This document shows positions 42,512 through 54,318 of a stretch of 64,000 bases of DNA, piece after piece (the first letter of the stretch is position 1; the number at the start of each line of letters is the position of its first letter). The stretch lies in the NCBI GenBank assembly GCA_019096195.1, contig JAGTXK010000239.1, positions 744,001-808,000 on the forward strand, in the 5' to 3' direction. This DNA comes from Boletus sp. NGJ. Taxonomy: Eukaryota > Basidiomycota > Agaricomycetes > Boletales > Boletaceae. Position numbers and translations under genes: made by a program. Under the pieces are notes generated by a model that made no database searches, was not told the DNA's origin, and was given only the letters and a program-made list of their open reading frames with translations.

Positions 42512-43830
42512 ATGGAATTCACCAGCAAAGCTACGCCTTGCTTTGCACCTGATGACAGGCTGGACGACACTCTATCCCTCTGGAACCCATGGTCCCCGAG
42601 CCCCTCACATCCCACGTCACTCGACTTGGACTCTTCGTTATCCCGTACGGAGCCAGTACCCGAGTTCGCGGTGCCTCCTTACACTTTCCGTCGAGGCGGA
42701 TATGGGTGAGCGTTAGATGTCATGGTTTGCTTGTCGCTAACGCTGGACGTAGACATACGATGCCGACTGACTATACTTCAGGTCAGGGTACCAGGTAGTC
42801 GTAGTTCACCAACCTATTCCGCGGCACCGACACCGCTGATATCTCGTAGAGAATCCGCGTCTGTTCTGTTGGACACAAGGATCTGGTCTCCGTCCCCGGG
42901 CCTTGGCGCTCCGTATGCGCCTTCAGGATCACACGTTGCATTGGTGGACACGAGTTCTTATGCCCCGCTCCCTCGCTTGGCTGGTGTGTTACTCTAATGC
43001 CAATATCATGCCATTCGATGACACAGTTCAAGGTGATTCAGACGGTTTTACATTTTCATTCGGTGGTAAACTGGAACCGGATCTGGGTTCCGGCTTGGTG
43101 AATTACCATCAGGAACATGTCAGTGCTACAAATGTCAGGATCTCGATTTGCCCATTGATCGTTATTTATATTTCAGCCTGACTACCCCACATTTCCTAAA
43201 GATGGCGTGCTGGCATCATCGTCGTCGTCATACTCTACCTCGGGCTCCACTGAAGACCATGCAGGCTTTCTCAGTGACGAGTCGCAACCTCCAACTGTAC
43301 TACATTGCCCCACAGAGCGGAAGGGCTCAGGTTGCGGACGTGACCAACGTACTTGTGCACTCAATATCGAAAGTTTGTGGATTGACAAAGCCGATCTCCA
43401 CCCTGTCGCCGGTCAGGGTGGTGACATGATCAACGTCCATGAATGTCACTGGGCCAAATCCACCAACCCCTGCGGGATGTGGATCATTGGTTCTAGAGCC
43501 CGCATCGGCGCTCATGTTCGTAAATGGCATGCACGCACATATGTAGCCAGCGCCGGGACTCAGTGCCTGTGGGAAGGCTGCACTGCAGATGTGATGCTGA
43601 AAGACTCGATAAATCGCCACGTCGTTACTGTTCACCTTGGGGAGAGATTTTCTTGCTGGGGCTGTAACCAGAAGTTTTCACGGAAGGATGTGTACGACCA
43701 GCACGTTCAGAAGGGGGAGGCGTGTAGGGATGCGGGTGCTGCGATAGTGTATGGCACAGCGTGCAGGATGATCGACACACACATGGCGTTGCAGCAAGGA
43801 GGTGCAGTTCGTTACGCAGACACCGCCTGA
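42512..43830 (+). CDS. C2H2 zinc-finger protein, accessory family member 5
   Basis: Exon 1 (MEFTSKATPCFAPDDRLDD to RRGGYG) is Ser/Pro-rich. Later exons read GSRSSPTYSAAPTPLISRR, GDSDGFTFSFGGKLEPD and PDYPTFPKDGVLASSSSSYST, joined by short introns whose ends are consensus. The last exon carries CHWAKSTNPCGMWIIGSRARIGAHVRKWH, CLWEGCTADVMLKDSINRHVVTVH and CWGCNQKFSRKDVYDQHVQK, then a tail to 43830. This is the most complete member of the family: Ser/Pro-rich N-terminus, two C-x-W modules and one classical finger. Function unknown, probably nuclear. Confidence 0.75.
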
Positions 43831-46800
43831 TACAGTACAGAGATTTTTTACCTTACCCCCGTGTGTGTATATGATTTCTATCGGATCCTTGGTATTTTCA
43901 TTGGTCGGATGTCTGTCCTAGTCACAGTTAGCCAGTTATTGCTGTGGTCGCAAAGGAGACTAAATGATCGATCGCCCGATCTGCTGATTGCGTACCTCGT
44001 CTCCGTCGAACCACGAATCTCACCCGTGAAGCTTCTACGCAGCTACTCTTTCGGGGGAACTTCGATTGTAACGAATGAAGATTTCATTTGCGCGCCAAGA
44101 TGAGTACCGTACATTGATGCGTATACTGTAACTCGGCATGCTACGTTGACGCCGCAGAAATGAGAATCGGGAGATATTTGAGTCTGACAGAATACGCATG
44201 GTTTTGACATTGACATATACTGTAAAGCTCCCTCTTGGGTGAAGGAACTCGGTCGGTCGATCGATCATCGATCAACGTCCGATTCTCAATTGTGATCGGT
44301 TGATCGATAATCGTAACGTGGCAGTGCCTTCGCCGGCGATACGGCGCACTGATCTGGAAGGGGTTCGTATGATCGATCGGTAGCCTCGAGAGAGCAGCGA
44401 GAGGTGCAATACCTGCGGAGTTATTGAATAAACCACAATTTAGAAGACTAACTGGATGTCGTTGACCATCAATCCTGGATGCCACCCATTCTTGAAGGCG
44501 GAGAGAACTGGAAACCCACGAAATCGTTAAAGCGACTGAGCTGAGAGGCGGGACGACATGGACGTCAAATAATAGCCGCGGATTATAGCATCGAACTTAA
44601 GCAGTGGTATTATAGTGCCGCGCGGAACGACAGGGAAGCACTTCCGGACCGCAGCACACAGCAAGTCGTACCAAAAAAAAAACTAGTTGGGATAGATGGC
44701 TTCCCACGTCGGAGGATGGGACCCTTTCCTCACAGTAGGGTCATAGTTCGCGTGTACTACGCTCGCATCTGAATGACACAGGAGGACACTACATTTTTGC
44801 CTTGTTTATCCGAGTCCTGCCACCGCGACGTCGGACATTTATTTTGATTTATGGCGGGTTCGTGATAGATGCTGAGTAAAGATAAGAACACCACAGGATG
44901 GCATGAGCTATCATCCAATCAAGGACATTCACCTGATATCGGGTCCAGGTGCTGCCCACGGAAGCCAACGCTTGGGAAAATGCGGCAACGAAAGTGGCGT
45001 GTATGGCGGGTTATTGGCTGGCGGAGTCGCAAAGACAGATGCGATGAATCTATCAAAGGAGCCAAGAAAATACCGTTCTCCTAGAGGGGTTGTTGAGTGG
45101 TGCTCGAATAACAAACGCCGGGAGAGCAAGTAGGAATGATTCCCGGTAACCTAGCAAACTACCGATCGGCTTTCCCCGCGGTTGCTTGGCTGACGCGCCG
45201 GTATAGAAAATATTGCCGAAGTCCTCATCGCGCTCGTAAGTTTGCGTTAATTCATTACTTTGGCTCAGATTTAACTGAGGTATTTCAGGCCTTTGTCCTC
45301 CGACAGTGACTCCCGCGGTCGGTCGCTTGATGTACTTTAAAATGGTAGGAGCATCGCAACATCACCGGAAAGCAGATTTAAAGCATCCCTTGGCTCCAGC
45401 ATGGGCTGCCGAGCATGAATACCCCAGTTCACATCGCAGAGATACTGTCCTTCTCTGTGCATAAGCCAGGTGAGTAGGGAAACTGTAGGGTCGGTCGCCT
45501 GGATGATTGCTTGAGAACATGTTGGGCGGAAATGCGGTGGGGGTAAGGAAGGCGCGGCTCAAAGGTGAGTGTATTAGCACTGTCTCACAGAGACGACTTC
45601 TGAAGGACCACAGTCCGATATAACTGCGAGTCCAATTAGAACGCATTCGCGAGTAACATTGTCGTGTTCATACTACTACGTCGAACTCGCACCAGAGCAT
45701 GGCTAGTTGCTGCAAGATTTCTCCTTCACTACTGTTCCAGGATTTCCTAAAGCCCTGTCAAGTTGTCGGCTGAGGATTACCCCGGGGTTTGGAAGAAGAG
45801 TAAAAACGACTCGTTAAAAACATGCCGCCCCTTCGTATTTGGTACAATACCAGCCGCAGACCGACCACCCTCACACTCAATGTCTATCCAAGCTCAACCA
45901 CGAATTCTCCTTCACCGCATCCCCTCCCCGAGACATGGCTTTCGACAGGAAGGTACTGGATTTCGGACGTGAGTTCTCTGTTGCCTATCGTTCATGGTTC
46001 GGACTCTCCGATGCTAACCCCATAACTTGAGTAGTCCATCTATGCATGGCATGCATGTCTGCATCTTCTCAACATTCTTCAATCTGGTAGCAGACGTTTC
46101 CATGGGCAATTACGTGTTACAAAGCACTCAATTCCTGAAGGTAGTCGTTCCTACACCCCATACCTCTAGCATGCAAACCAGGTGTAGTAAGACACCCAAG
46201 TCAATCGTGCTTGCTGATTTTTATTTTCTCCAGTTGTGCCAGTACAATAGAAACGCATGAAGAGGAAAACACAACCACGTTCTGTACAAGAAAACGACTA
46301 TGTAGACAAGAACCCAGGTACAAGTTGAAAAACGAATCTGTGAACCACCGGACGATGAACTTCGTTTCAGACTCGAATTTATGTCCAGTATAACGCCCTG
46401 TTGCTCTTCCATTGTGTCGGACTTGAAGACTAATTGGCACAGCTAAGGTTATCTCCTCCGAAGTCCAGACACCCGCCCATCGCTGGCGGACGAGGCGAAA
46501 AGAGTCTGCCGCGCCACATGCGGGTCTATCCTCGCATCTCTGCTGGTCGTGAGGCATCCGACTCTCCCGAAATCTCAACTCGTCGTGAATAGATCGCGAT
46601 TTTTTACGCAAAACTATGTCTATCTCGGGAGTGTGACGCCCAATCTCGACCCCCATGATGTTCCCAACTACCAGTATTAGGATCAACGCATGCTTTCTAC
46701 GATATCGCTGGATGGGGCATTGCCTTCCCTCGAGAAGGGAACGTTGTATGACGACCTCCGATATTTCGAAGCATGACGGGAGTGGATCCTCGTTCGTGTT

Positions 46801-47440
46801 GGAGTAACGATCACGTTGAGATGTTAACGGACGACGAGGATGTTGATAATGCCAAACGGTAACAAGCCCAAGCTGGTCGGTTCCACACCACCCAATTGTT
46901 GTGCTTCAGCGATCGACTGACGAGATCATCGCAATCGGGCTCTTCACGCATGCTCGTGAGATTGTGGACGCGTGACAATGAATACGAGTCCTGGCTTTTT
47001 TCTGTCTGTGAAGCACATATATCACAGAGTTCCGGAAGTTTACAGAGCCCCCTTGTACAAGTAGTCAGCAGTCACAGAATTATCTGTCGCTTGTTTGACC
47101 TCCCAGTGTATTCGTTCAACTTCGTCGCACTTCTGATACGCCTCTTCTTGTATCGCGGTTTGCAAATATGTAAGGCATACAGGAGACTACAACCTATCCA
47201 TGCATTGATTCAAGTGCTATCTAGAGGAGGGGTATATCATACATGGGAGTAGAGCTAGAGGAACTAGGCCTACAGATGATCGTTCACCATAAACGCAGAT
47301 TTTGAACATTACCTCACGCAAGTGAGTCATCAGACTAGACTACCCAGGATTTTCGTCCTAGGAGAGTGCGCCTGGAGAATAGAGATCTTCATTTCAGTCA
47401 TCTCCTCAAATGTTTGCTGTAACCACACACCGCAAACCTC
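43831..47440. other. Gene-poor spacer
   Basis: About 3.6 kb. Weak open stretches at 44903-45133 (start MSYHPIKDIHLISG) and 45822-46030 (ending at a GTGAGT donor after YWISD) have no recognisable family and lack consistent partners. A strong hairpin is listed separately. The rest shows no gene; it may contain decayed sequence. Confidence 0.4.
44262..44313. repeat. Imperfect inverted repeat (hairpin) in GATC-rich DNA
   Basis: Two 15-bp arms, CGATCATCGATCAAC at 44262-44276 and GTTGATCGATAATCG at 44299-44313, pair with one mismatch across a 22-nt loop. The surrounding 60 bp are rich in GATC/ATCGAT. Could be a terminator-like or protein-binding hairpin, or chance. Confidence 0.6.
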
Positions 47441-48368
47441 CTAAGGCTGTTGGCCAGAACCGGACTGCGCAGGCTGCACCTCAGATAAGGTTCTATGTTT
47501 TGGGTTCCGGCACCTCTTTGCAGGGAAGAAACCGCTGAAGCATGTTGCAGACCTGTCCACGTTCATCTCGTCTATACGGTTTTGCTGATCTAGTCCTCCA
47601 TCTTTTTCGAGATGTATAAGCTCGTGTACGATATCCCATGCGCAATCGTCCGTATTGTCAAACCGTTTAGGAACGGCGCCTTCGTCTATCAGTTGCCGCC
47701 AGAACTCGCGTATGAGCTCGTCCTCCCTAGTTTCTGCCGCTGCTTTGTCCTTTGCGTTGTCCCACATGGTCGTGACTAGACGCGCTCGACCTAGAGGTAT
47801 ATTGCCGCAAAGCCGACGAAACATCTGGAGATTCTTAAGGGCAGAACCAGACATACGATTGTCGGTGATTCGGTGGAGGTAGATTACCCGACTAGCTTTG
47901 ACCGTGGCTGGGTACCTTCGTGTATGTTAGCTGAGTCGAAGATGTTCAGAATATGACCTACTCCCGGTTGAGCCAGTCGGCAATGTTCCTTATTACCTCT
48001 CGATCTGGCCGATACGCCTCGTCGAACCCAAGTGTGTCGACCAAGATGAGACCGTGATCATGTTACGTGACAGTGTATGTATGAGGTGACACCCTTGGTG
48101 TCGGGCTTGATACCACTAGCTCTGCGCCGCTCGGTCCCCCCCCGTGAGGGCGTTGATGAACTGGTGTTTCTCCCAATACAAAAATTCGACCACGAGAGTA
48201 CCATGGATTCACTCACATAGGTCTTCCCAGATCCTCTTTGTCCCAAAAGGCTATTTAACATATGTAGTTGCTTCAGCACGACGACACTACGACAGCCCTG
48301 AACAACACTCACGTAATGATAATGTCCTTTGGAGTTCCCTTGCAGCAGGTCCACTGGCTCTGGCACAT
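47441..48368 (-). pseudogene. AIG1-like P-loop GTPase, locus A, decayed
   Basis: Begins MCQSQWTCCKGTPKDIII and runs over an intron into the Walker A (G1) motif LLGQRGSGKTY. The next segment (INALTG ... GVTSYIHCHVT) and the G3 block (LILVDTLGFDEAYRP, DTPG changed to DTLG) lie in different frames; a run of seven G at about 48137 marks one shift and a second is needed before G3. The following exon keeps LHRITDNRMSGSALKNLQMF and LVTTMWDNAKD (G4-like TMWD) up to CAWDIVHEL. It then runs into unrelated sequence and stops, so the coiled coil and C-terminal tail of its paralog D are missing. Closest relative in the window is D, with which it also shares upstream DNA. Confidence 0.75.
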
Positions 48369-49707
48369 GGGTCTTTTTTGCAGAATTGTCGATTGTAAAC
48401 GCTGTCTGTTGGAAGGTAGAGACTAGTAGAAGGGCCCAGAGATGCAGAGATAGACATCCTCACACGTTTGTGCGGCCCCTCAAGCCACCTGCAACCAAAT
48501 GTTGATTTAGAGTTTAGATCCCATTCCTGCGAACAGGTGTCAACCTAGATCGGTTGTGCAACGAGTGTTCTGTGAGGCATACCCTGTTCTTCCCTGCGGG
48601 GGACCCTGAGATGACCATTGGGCTTGAGGGCATCGGGTATCCAGGGATAGATGGTGAGACAAACCGCTTGGAGACAGGAATGAATAAAACTGAAGTGTGC
48701 CATGAGGTACATACTTTCACTTGCCTTTTCACGGCACCGTGTTTGATCGACGTTGCGGAAATTAAACTCTCATAAGTTCTGAATAGGGACCAAACGCGAG
48801 TCGAACGTTGACCTCGAGTTGATAAGCATGCTACTTGGACTGTATACTGTGCTGTCGTCGTTCGGGGCCGATGTGAAGTATGGCGTCGAATGAGAGTTTC
48901 TGGTAGGGCGTGCTGACTAAATGCGAGGCTCGGGCAACATGTGCGGCGACTCCGAACGTTCGGACATTTTTCGACGAGCAAATGACTTGCTCCTTTTTCG
49001 ATCAGCAAGTACTCGGCTCACGATATTTCAGTTCAATGAGCAGCGGATAGTAACACTCAAACATTCAACAAAAACCACCGTTTGCCAGGTGTCTGGATCC
49101 TCAGTCACTGAAAACTGGCATCTACACTCTGGCTCGAATCTGGCTGTCAAGCCACTGGCCTTCCATGCATTCCTTTTCCACAGTGCAAGTTGCGATTTCA
49201 ATCTTCCTCGATTCATGAATTCTTGACGTTTAGCTTGTAACTGACTACTGCTACTAGGGATATGACCTGTCGCAGTCGATCCTGAACACTAAGGATCTGC
49301 GTGATCAGTGTGGCCAGCCTGTTCTGTACAAGGCTGGATGTCTCTGTCTCTCCACCCTGGCGTCGTGAACATACGGTGTCGCCTATACACTTGGCGGTCT
49401 CATCGTGAAAGGCACCTAGACGTCGTGCGCAGTACAAATGGTTCCAGTCCCCAACGTTGTCGTGTTTACCTTCGTGAACAGCACACGCAAAACGTCGCCA
49501 AGAGTGTTATAGGCGGAGACAAGCCTCAGCTTCCAGCTCGTGATACAGCACACGTAGGAAAAGGGAGTCGCAGGGACACTATTAATCGAGGGAAACCTGG
49601 TACTCGTGACTCTATGCACGTCATTCATTCGCCCATTTCACCAATACAGCACTGTATACTCATCGCGAATTCATCACAGTTCAACAAAGCATCGTGGCCA
49701 ATTTCGC
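48369..49707. other. Spacer with upstream DNA duplicated from locus D
   Basis: About 1.3 kb. Scattered stretches in 48460-48840 resemble the upstream region of GTPase D (53100-53760), for example TTGACCTCGAGTTGATAAGCATG against TTGACCTTGAGTTGATACGCATG at 53733-53755. No gene called; minus 48514-49008 is open but without motifs. Confidence 0.5.
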
Positions 49708-51654
49708 TCACGCCGCACGAACAAACAGCCAAGTATTAGCAATACTGAGAAAAAGGTTTGTCTCAGGGTGACTGGCGGTGGAAGAAGAGGAAGGGACACC
49801 TGCCGTTGTACCAAATCTCTCGGCCAACCACTGGAGAACACGCCTGATGATTGAGGTGTTCCGCTCTCGCACCTCCTCCAACGTCTCTCGTATCCGGGCG
49901 TCTAACTGGTCAAGGTCCTGTTGTAAGTCCTGGACGTCTTCCTCTGTGGCTGCCTGAGCTAAGAGGTCCTGAAGCACTTTCCTTCGCTTTGAAAGGAGCA
50001 CTTGCAACTGGTTATATGATGCCCTCCCAGTCTCAGGTTCGTTTGAACGTCTCGCCCGATCTTCGAGCTCTTCTTGGAGTCGACGTGCTTCACCTCCCAT
50101 GAGCTCGTTCACGATATCCCAGGCAGAAGAGCGCTGGTTTTCGAACCGCTTGAAGAGAGCGCGAACGTTTTGTTTTTCAAATTCTTCTTTCAGAAACCTC
50201 TCTCGCATCTCTGCCTCCGCTGTATCGTCGGCGCCTACCTCGTCCCACATGGTTGTCGCCAGACATATTTGACGCACAGCCACGCCGTTACAACGTTTAC
50301 GAATCGTTTCAATATGTTCATGCGGAGAGCCTCGAATGCGATTGTTGATGATGCGATGCAGGTAGATAATCCTTATTTCGATGTTGGGTTTATAGCTTTG
50401 CACATGTCAGAACATCGATGGCCAAGATTCCTAAAGTAACGAATGATCACATACTGATCGTCTAACCATCTGGCTACCAGCGTGAATATCTCTGCATCTG
50501 ACAATCTGGCGTTATCGAGTCCTGGAGTGTCAATGAAGTCCAACCATCGACCATCACGTTCTATTGTGCGGGAAGTGGGACTTGCAGTGTCAGTATTCAG
50601 GTCAGCTGCCCCCCTATCTCCCGGTGTCTCACCCAGGGCTTTGATAAACTGATAGCTCTCGAAATGAGACTCGAACGTCAAGAAGTGCTGGACTCACACT
50701 AGTCTTTCCAGATCCTATAGGTCCTATGACACTATTGCAAGACTTGTTCAGTATTGAGAAGGTCCCCGAATGACTCACTCACAGAAATATTGTGCTATCC
50801 AAGGTGCGATGGTCGGAAGCGGGATGGTCTAAGTTGTTGATATAAAGTAGTGCACAGAGGCGAAATGGCCAATGGCACGCACCTCGGATGAGTTCGTCTA
50901 CTGCATCCCAGGCAGAAGAAGGCTGGTTGTCGAGCCGTTTGAAGAGCGCGCGCACGTTTTGTTTTTCGAATTCCTCCTTCAGGAACCTCTCTCGCATCTC
51001 TGCTTCCGCTGCATCGTTTTCGCCTACCTCATTCCACATGCTTGTCACCAGACATATTTGACGCACAGCCACATCGTTACAACGTTTACGAAGCGTTTCA
51101 ATATGTTCATGCGGAGAGCCTCGAATGCGATTGTTGATGATGCGATGCAGGTAGATAATCCTTATTTCGATGTTGGGTTTATAGCTTTGCACATGTCAGA
51201 ACATCGATAGCCAAGATTCCTAAAGTAACGAATGATCACATACTGATCGTCTAACCATCTGGCTACCAGCGTGAATATCTCTGCATCTGACAAGTTGGTG
51301 TTATCGAGTCCTGGAGTGTCAATGAAGTCTAGATGTCGACCATCATGTTCTATCGTGTGGGAAGTGGGACTCGCGGTGTCAACATTCAGATGAGTTACCC
51401 TCCCATCTCCCGGTGTCTTAGCCAGGGCTTCTATAAACTGATAGCTCTCGAAACGAGGATCGAACGTCAAGAAGTTCTGGACTCACACTAGTCTTTCCAG
51501 ATCCTGTAGGTCCTATCACACTGTCGGCATTGTTTATCTATGTCGACTGACCGTTAAAAAATGGTACGCACACGAATATCATACTGGAGTGCAGGCTATC
51601 GTTTCTGGGTGTCGAAGGCTGGAAGCAATAGTGGAACGTGCAGTGGCCAGGCAT
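49708..51654 (-). CDS. AIG1-like GTPase with two tandem G domains (locus B/C)
   Basis: Exon 1 starts at 51654 (MPGHCTFHYCFQP). G domain 1: VVIGPTGSGKTS (G1), LDFIDTPGLDN (G3), IYLHRIINNRIRG, and LVTSMWNEV at the G4 position. After DAVDELIR a GTGCGT donor leads to a 46-nt exon (50783-50828) coding DHPASDHRTLDSTIF, which is then in frame with G domain 2: LVIGPIGSGKTS (G1), DTPGLDN (G3), LATTMWDEV (G4). A coiled coil (EEARRLQEELED... and LQQDLDQLDARIRETLEEV) and a tail IIRRVLQWLAERFG follow, ending at 49708. All phases match, so one protein of about 550 residues with duplicated G domains is likely. Alternatively these are two genes, but neither would then have both a proper start and a C-terminus. 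Function unknown; an AIG1/GIMAP-like membrane-associated switch by analogy. Confidence 0.75.
50094..51520 (-). repeat. Tandem internal duplication, 789-bp period
   Basis: Unit 1 at 50883-51520 and unit 2 at 50094-50731 each span the exons and introns from G1 to the SAWD motif. Introns are almost identical between units (about one difference in 60 bp for the intron near 50400-50460 and 51190-51250), so duplication or gene conversion is recent. Confidence 0.9.
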
Positions 51655-51903
51655 ACTATTTCATTGCAAATATTATTATTATATTTTCCACAAAGCGGCG
51701 AGCCTCAGGCTCTCGAACTGAAACGGTTTTAGATCGACATGTCAGCTACAGCGATGGTACAGAATCTACAGAACAGAATTGCGGATGCGAAAACAAGATT
51801 GGCCGAAAGCTTTAGCTGTATTAGTAGAAGATCTGGAGTAGACGGTCGATCGTGATGCCGAGTACCAAAAATCAACAAGATGTGGGGACTAACGTGCGGA
51901 CAT

Positions 51904-53043
51904 TTAGTAATCAAGCTTGACAGCTTGCTGTAAAACATGGCGTTCCATCAGAAATTCCATGCAAACGAGGCAGCGGGCTGGACTTACTGAGCGGGATTTT
52001 CGTCCAGACAGCCAGAGGAGAATACGCCTGGTGAGTGGGATCTTCATCACCCTCATCTCGTCGAACGTCTTCTGTAACTGTGCGTTTATTTTCTCGTATT
52101 CCGCCCGCAGGCTCCTTGCCAGATTCGGATCGTTCGCTAGTTTTGCCTCATCCGCGAGACCCTTAAGCGTCTTCTTCTGCTCTTCAAGGAGTTTCTGGAC
52201 TCGAGAGTATAGAATCTTGCCCGCCTCTGTCTCGCTTAGACGCTTGTGCTGTTCGACAAGTTCTTCCTGCAGGAGTAGCTCATCTCCATTGTTTCCCAAG
52301 TCTGCAATCTGGCGTACGATACTCCATGCACAATGTTGCGTGTTGTCGAACCGTTCAGCAACGGCGCCTTCATTCAGCAGTTTCGACCAGAACTCGTCTC
52401 TGAGCTGGGCTTCCCTACTTTGTGCCACTGCTTTGTCCTTTGCTTTGTCCCACATGGTTGTGACCAGACGCGCTCGATGTAGAGGTATATTACCGCAAAG
52501 CCGGCCAAACATTTGGAGATTCTTGTAAACAGAACCAGACACACGATTGTCGGTGATTCGGTGGAGGTAAATTATCCCAGCGGCTTTAAGCGTAGCGCCA
52601 TCTGGATACCTTTTTATATGTTAAAGGGGATGGAAAGTGTTCAGAATATGACCTACTTCTGCGTGAGCCAGTTGGCAACTAGCCTTAAAATTTCGGAATC
52701 CGGCCGATAGGTATCGTCGAATCCGGGCGTGTCGACCAACACAAGACGGCGACCGTCGTCCGAGATACAGTGTGGCGTGACGTTCTGGGTATCGGACCTG
52801 AGGTTAGCTGCTGTACGCTGTTCGGCATTGCCCATGAGGGTGTTGATGAACTGAACATTCAAATTAACATGCATATTCGACGTCAAGAGTACTACGGACC
52901 CACTCACATTACTCTTCCCAGATCCCGTTGGCCCCATAATCCTGTTTTGTAGAACTGCTTCAGTATGGGACGATAATCCTGGATGAGAATACTTACACAA
53001 TGATAAAGTCGTTTGGGTCTGCCTTGAAGCGGCCCTTGGTCAT
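51904..53043 (-). CDS. AIG1-like P-loop GTPase with coiled coil and basic tail (locus D)
   Basis: Starts MTKGRFKADPNDFII; splices into IMGPTGSGKSN (G1), then VQFINTLMG, G3 in RLVLVDTPGFDDTYRPD, then over an intron into IYLHRITDNRVSG and LVTTMWDKAKD (G4 position) and CAWSIVRQI. The C-terminal half is a long helix: LLQEELVEQHKRLSETEAG, LYSRVQKLLEEQKKTLKGL, LRAEYEKINAQLQKTFDEM. It ends in a basic amphipathic segment KIPLTRRILLWLSGRKSRS and a short tail to 51904. The fold and motif order match the AIG1/TRAFAC-type GTPases annotated in agaric genomes as G-domain proteins. The tail may bind membranes (inference). A short in-frame region upstream of the ATG lacks another ATG. Confidence 0.82.
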
Positions 53044-54318
53044 GATGCGTTTGGCAGAGTTGCTGACAGCGAACGTTGCCAGGTGGGAGAAGGCAGAATG
53101 GGAACTGCGGGTTCTCCAAAGTTGCACAATTTAGGCAACCTCTCACGTTTGTTCGTGCCCTCAATTGGGGCCTCGTTCGTGACGTATGGAATGATGCTTC
53201 GGATTCCGTTCCCATTGACGTATCACGTATGCGAACCTGCTAGTCGTGCAAAACACGTGTTCATACAACTGCAAGCTGAGCTCCGTTCCTTTGGCGTGTG
53301 GTACCCTGAGATGGCTGTTGGGCACAGGGCTGAAGGGGGTCGTCGAACCTCCAACTTCTACCGATTTTGGCCGGAATACTCTTAGTAGATAGCTTCCCAA
53401 CAATTTGAAGGGAGCGCTGTTCCTGTTAAGTGATGGTCAGAGAGAAATGAGTATCTTTTACCCGCTCTCAAATTATCAAGCGCCATACTATCAAGTGCGT
53501 GTACAGTACAGCCTGGACCACGTGGGTACGTGACACGACTTGGATGCGGTCTAACCTTGCAAAGGCCTTAGCATTAATTGGACACTGGGACTGATTGTTG
53601 GAGTGATTGAAGCTCTAATATGAATTGCGACGACTTGGAGAAGGCGAGCGGTCAAAGAATCAGTAATAACTTGTAGCCTTGGAGGTGTGCAGATAATCAG
53701 ATTGATCAACTTCGGGCAGGATGCGAACACGAGTTGACCTTGAGTTGATACGCATGTCATATTGGCATGTTAATGTATGAAGCTTCTGCATGGAAGCAGC
53801 ACCATGACAGCGAGCCGAAGGGTTTGTTGAGAGTGGAGCTGGGTCCAGGATAATGCAAACTTGTGGAGAGAAGCCCAAATAGAGTCCGACGGACACCTTC
53901 CGATAACTATAGGCTCTCCTTGTTGACGTACTCTTCTGAGACTTTCTCCTCTTGGCAACAATCCTCCCTACACGTTTATTTCGTGGTGAAACTCAAACAA
54001 ATTCCTAACGGAGTGTCACAAAGCAAGGGTCGAGGAGGTCTTTGCGTACAGTCTAAGCACATGGCTTCCCGCTGGCCCGGGTGAGGCAGGTGCTTATCAG
54101 CCCATCAAATGTCCGACGTTGGGCGTATGCAGTTCATGAATTAAACTGAAGGCGCTCATGACCTGTGGTTCCACGATCGTAACTTGACGCTCGAGCCTAG
54201 TGGTCAGTCTTTTTAGCTCGGATTTGCTCCCCTCGTTCCGAAACCATTGTAACCTGATATCCGTACTCGAAGCTCTTTTACACCTTCCCGCGTTATCCAT
54301 TCTGACTAGGAATCAGAA
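53044..54318. other. Divergent spacer between GTPases D and E
   Basis: About 1.3 kb between two divergent GTPase genes, so a shared promoter region. The D-proximal part is duplicated upstream of locus A. No gene seen. Confidence 0.5.

Noticed and set aside
44903-45133. 76-codon frame MSYHPIKDIHLISG in a spacer
   Set aside because: The opposite strand is equally open here and no family is recognised; left as unassigned.
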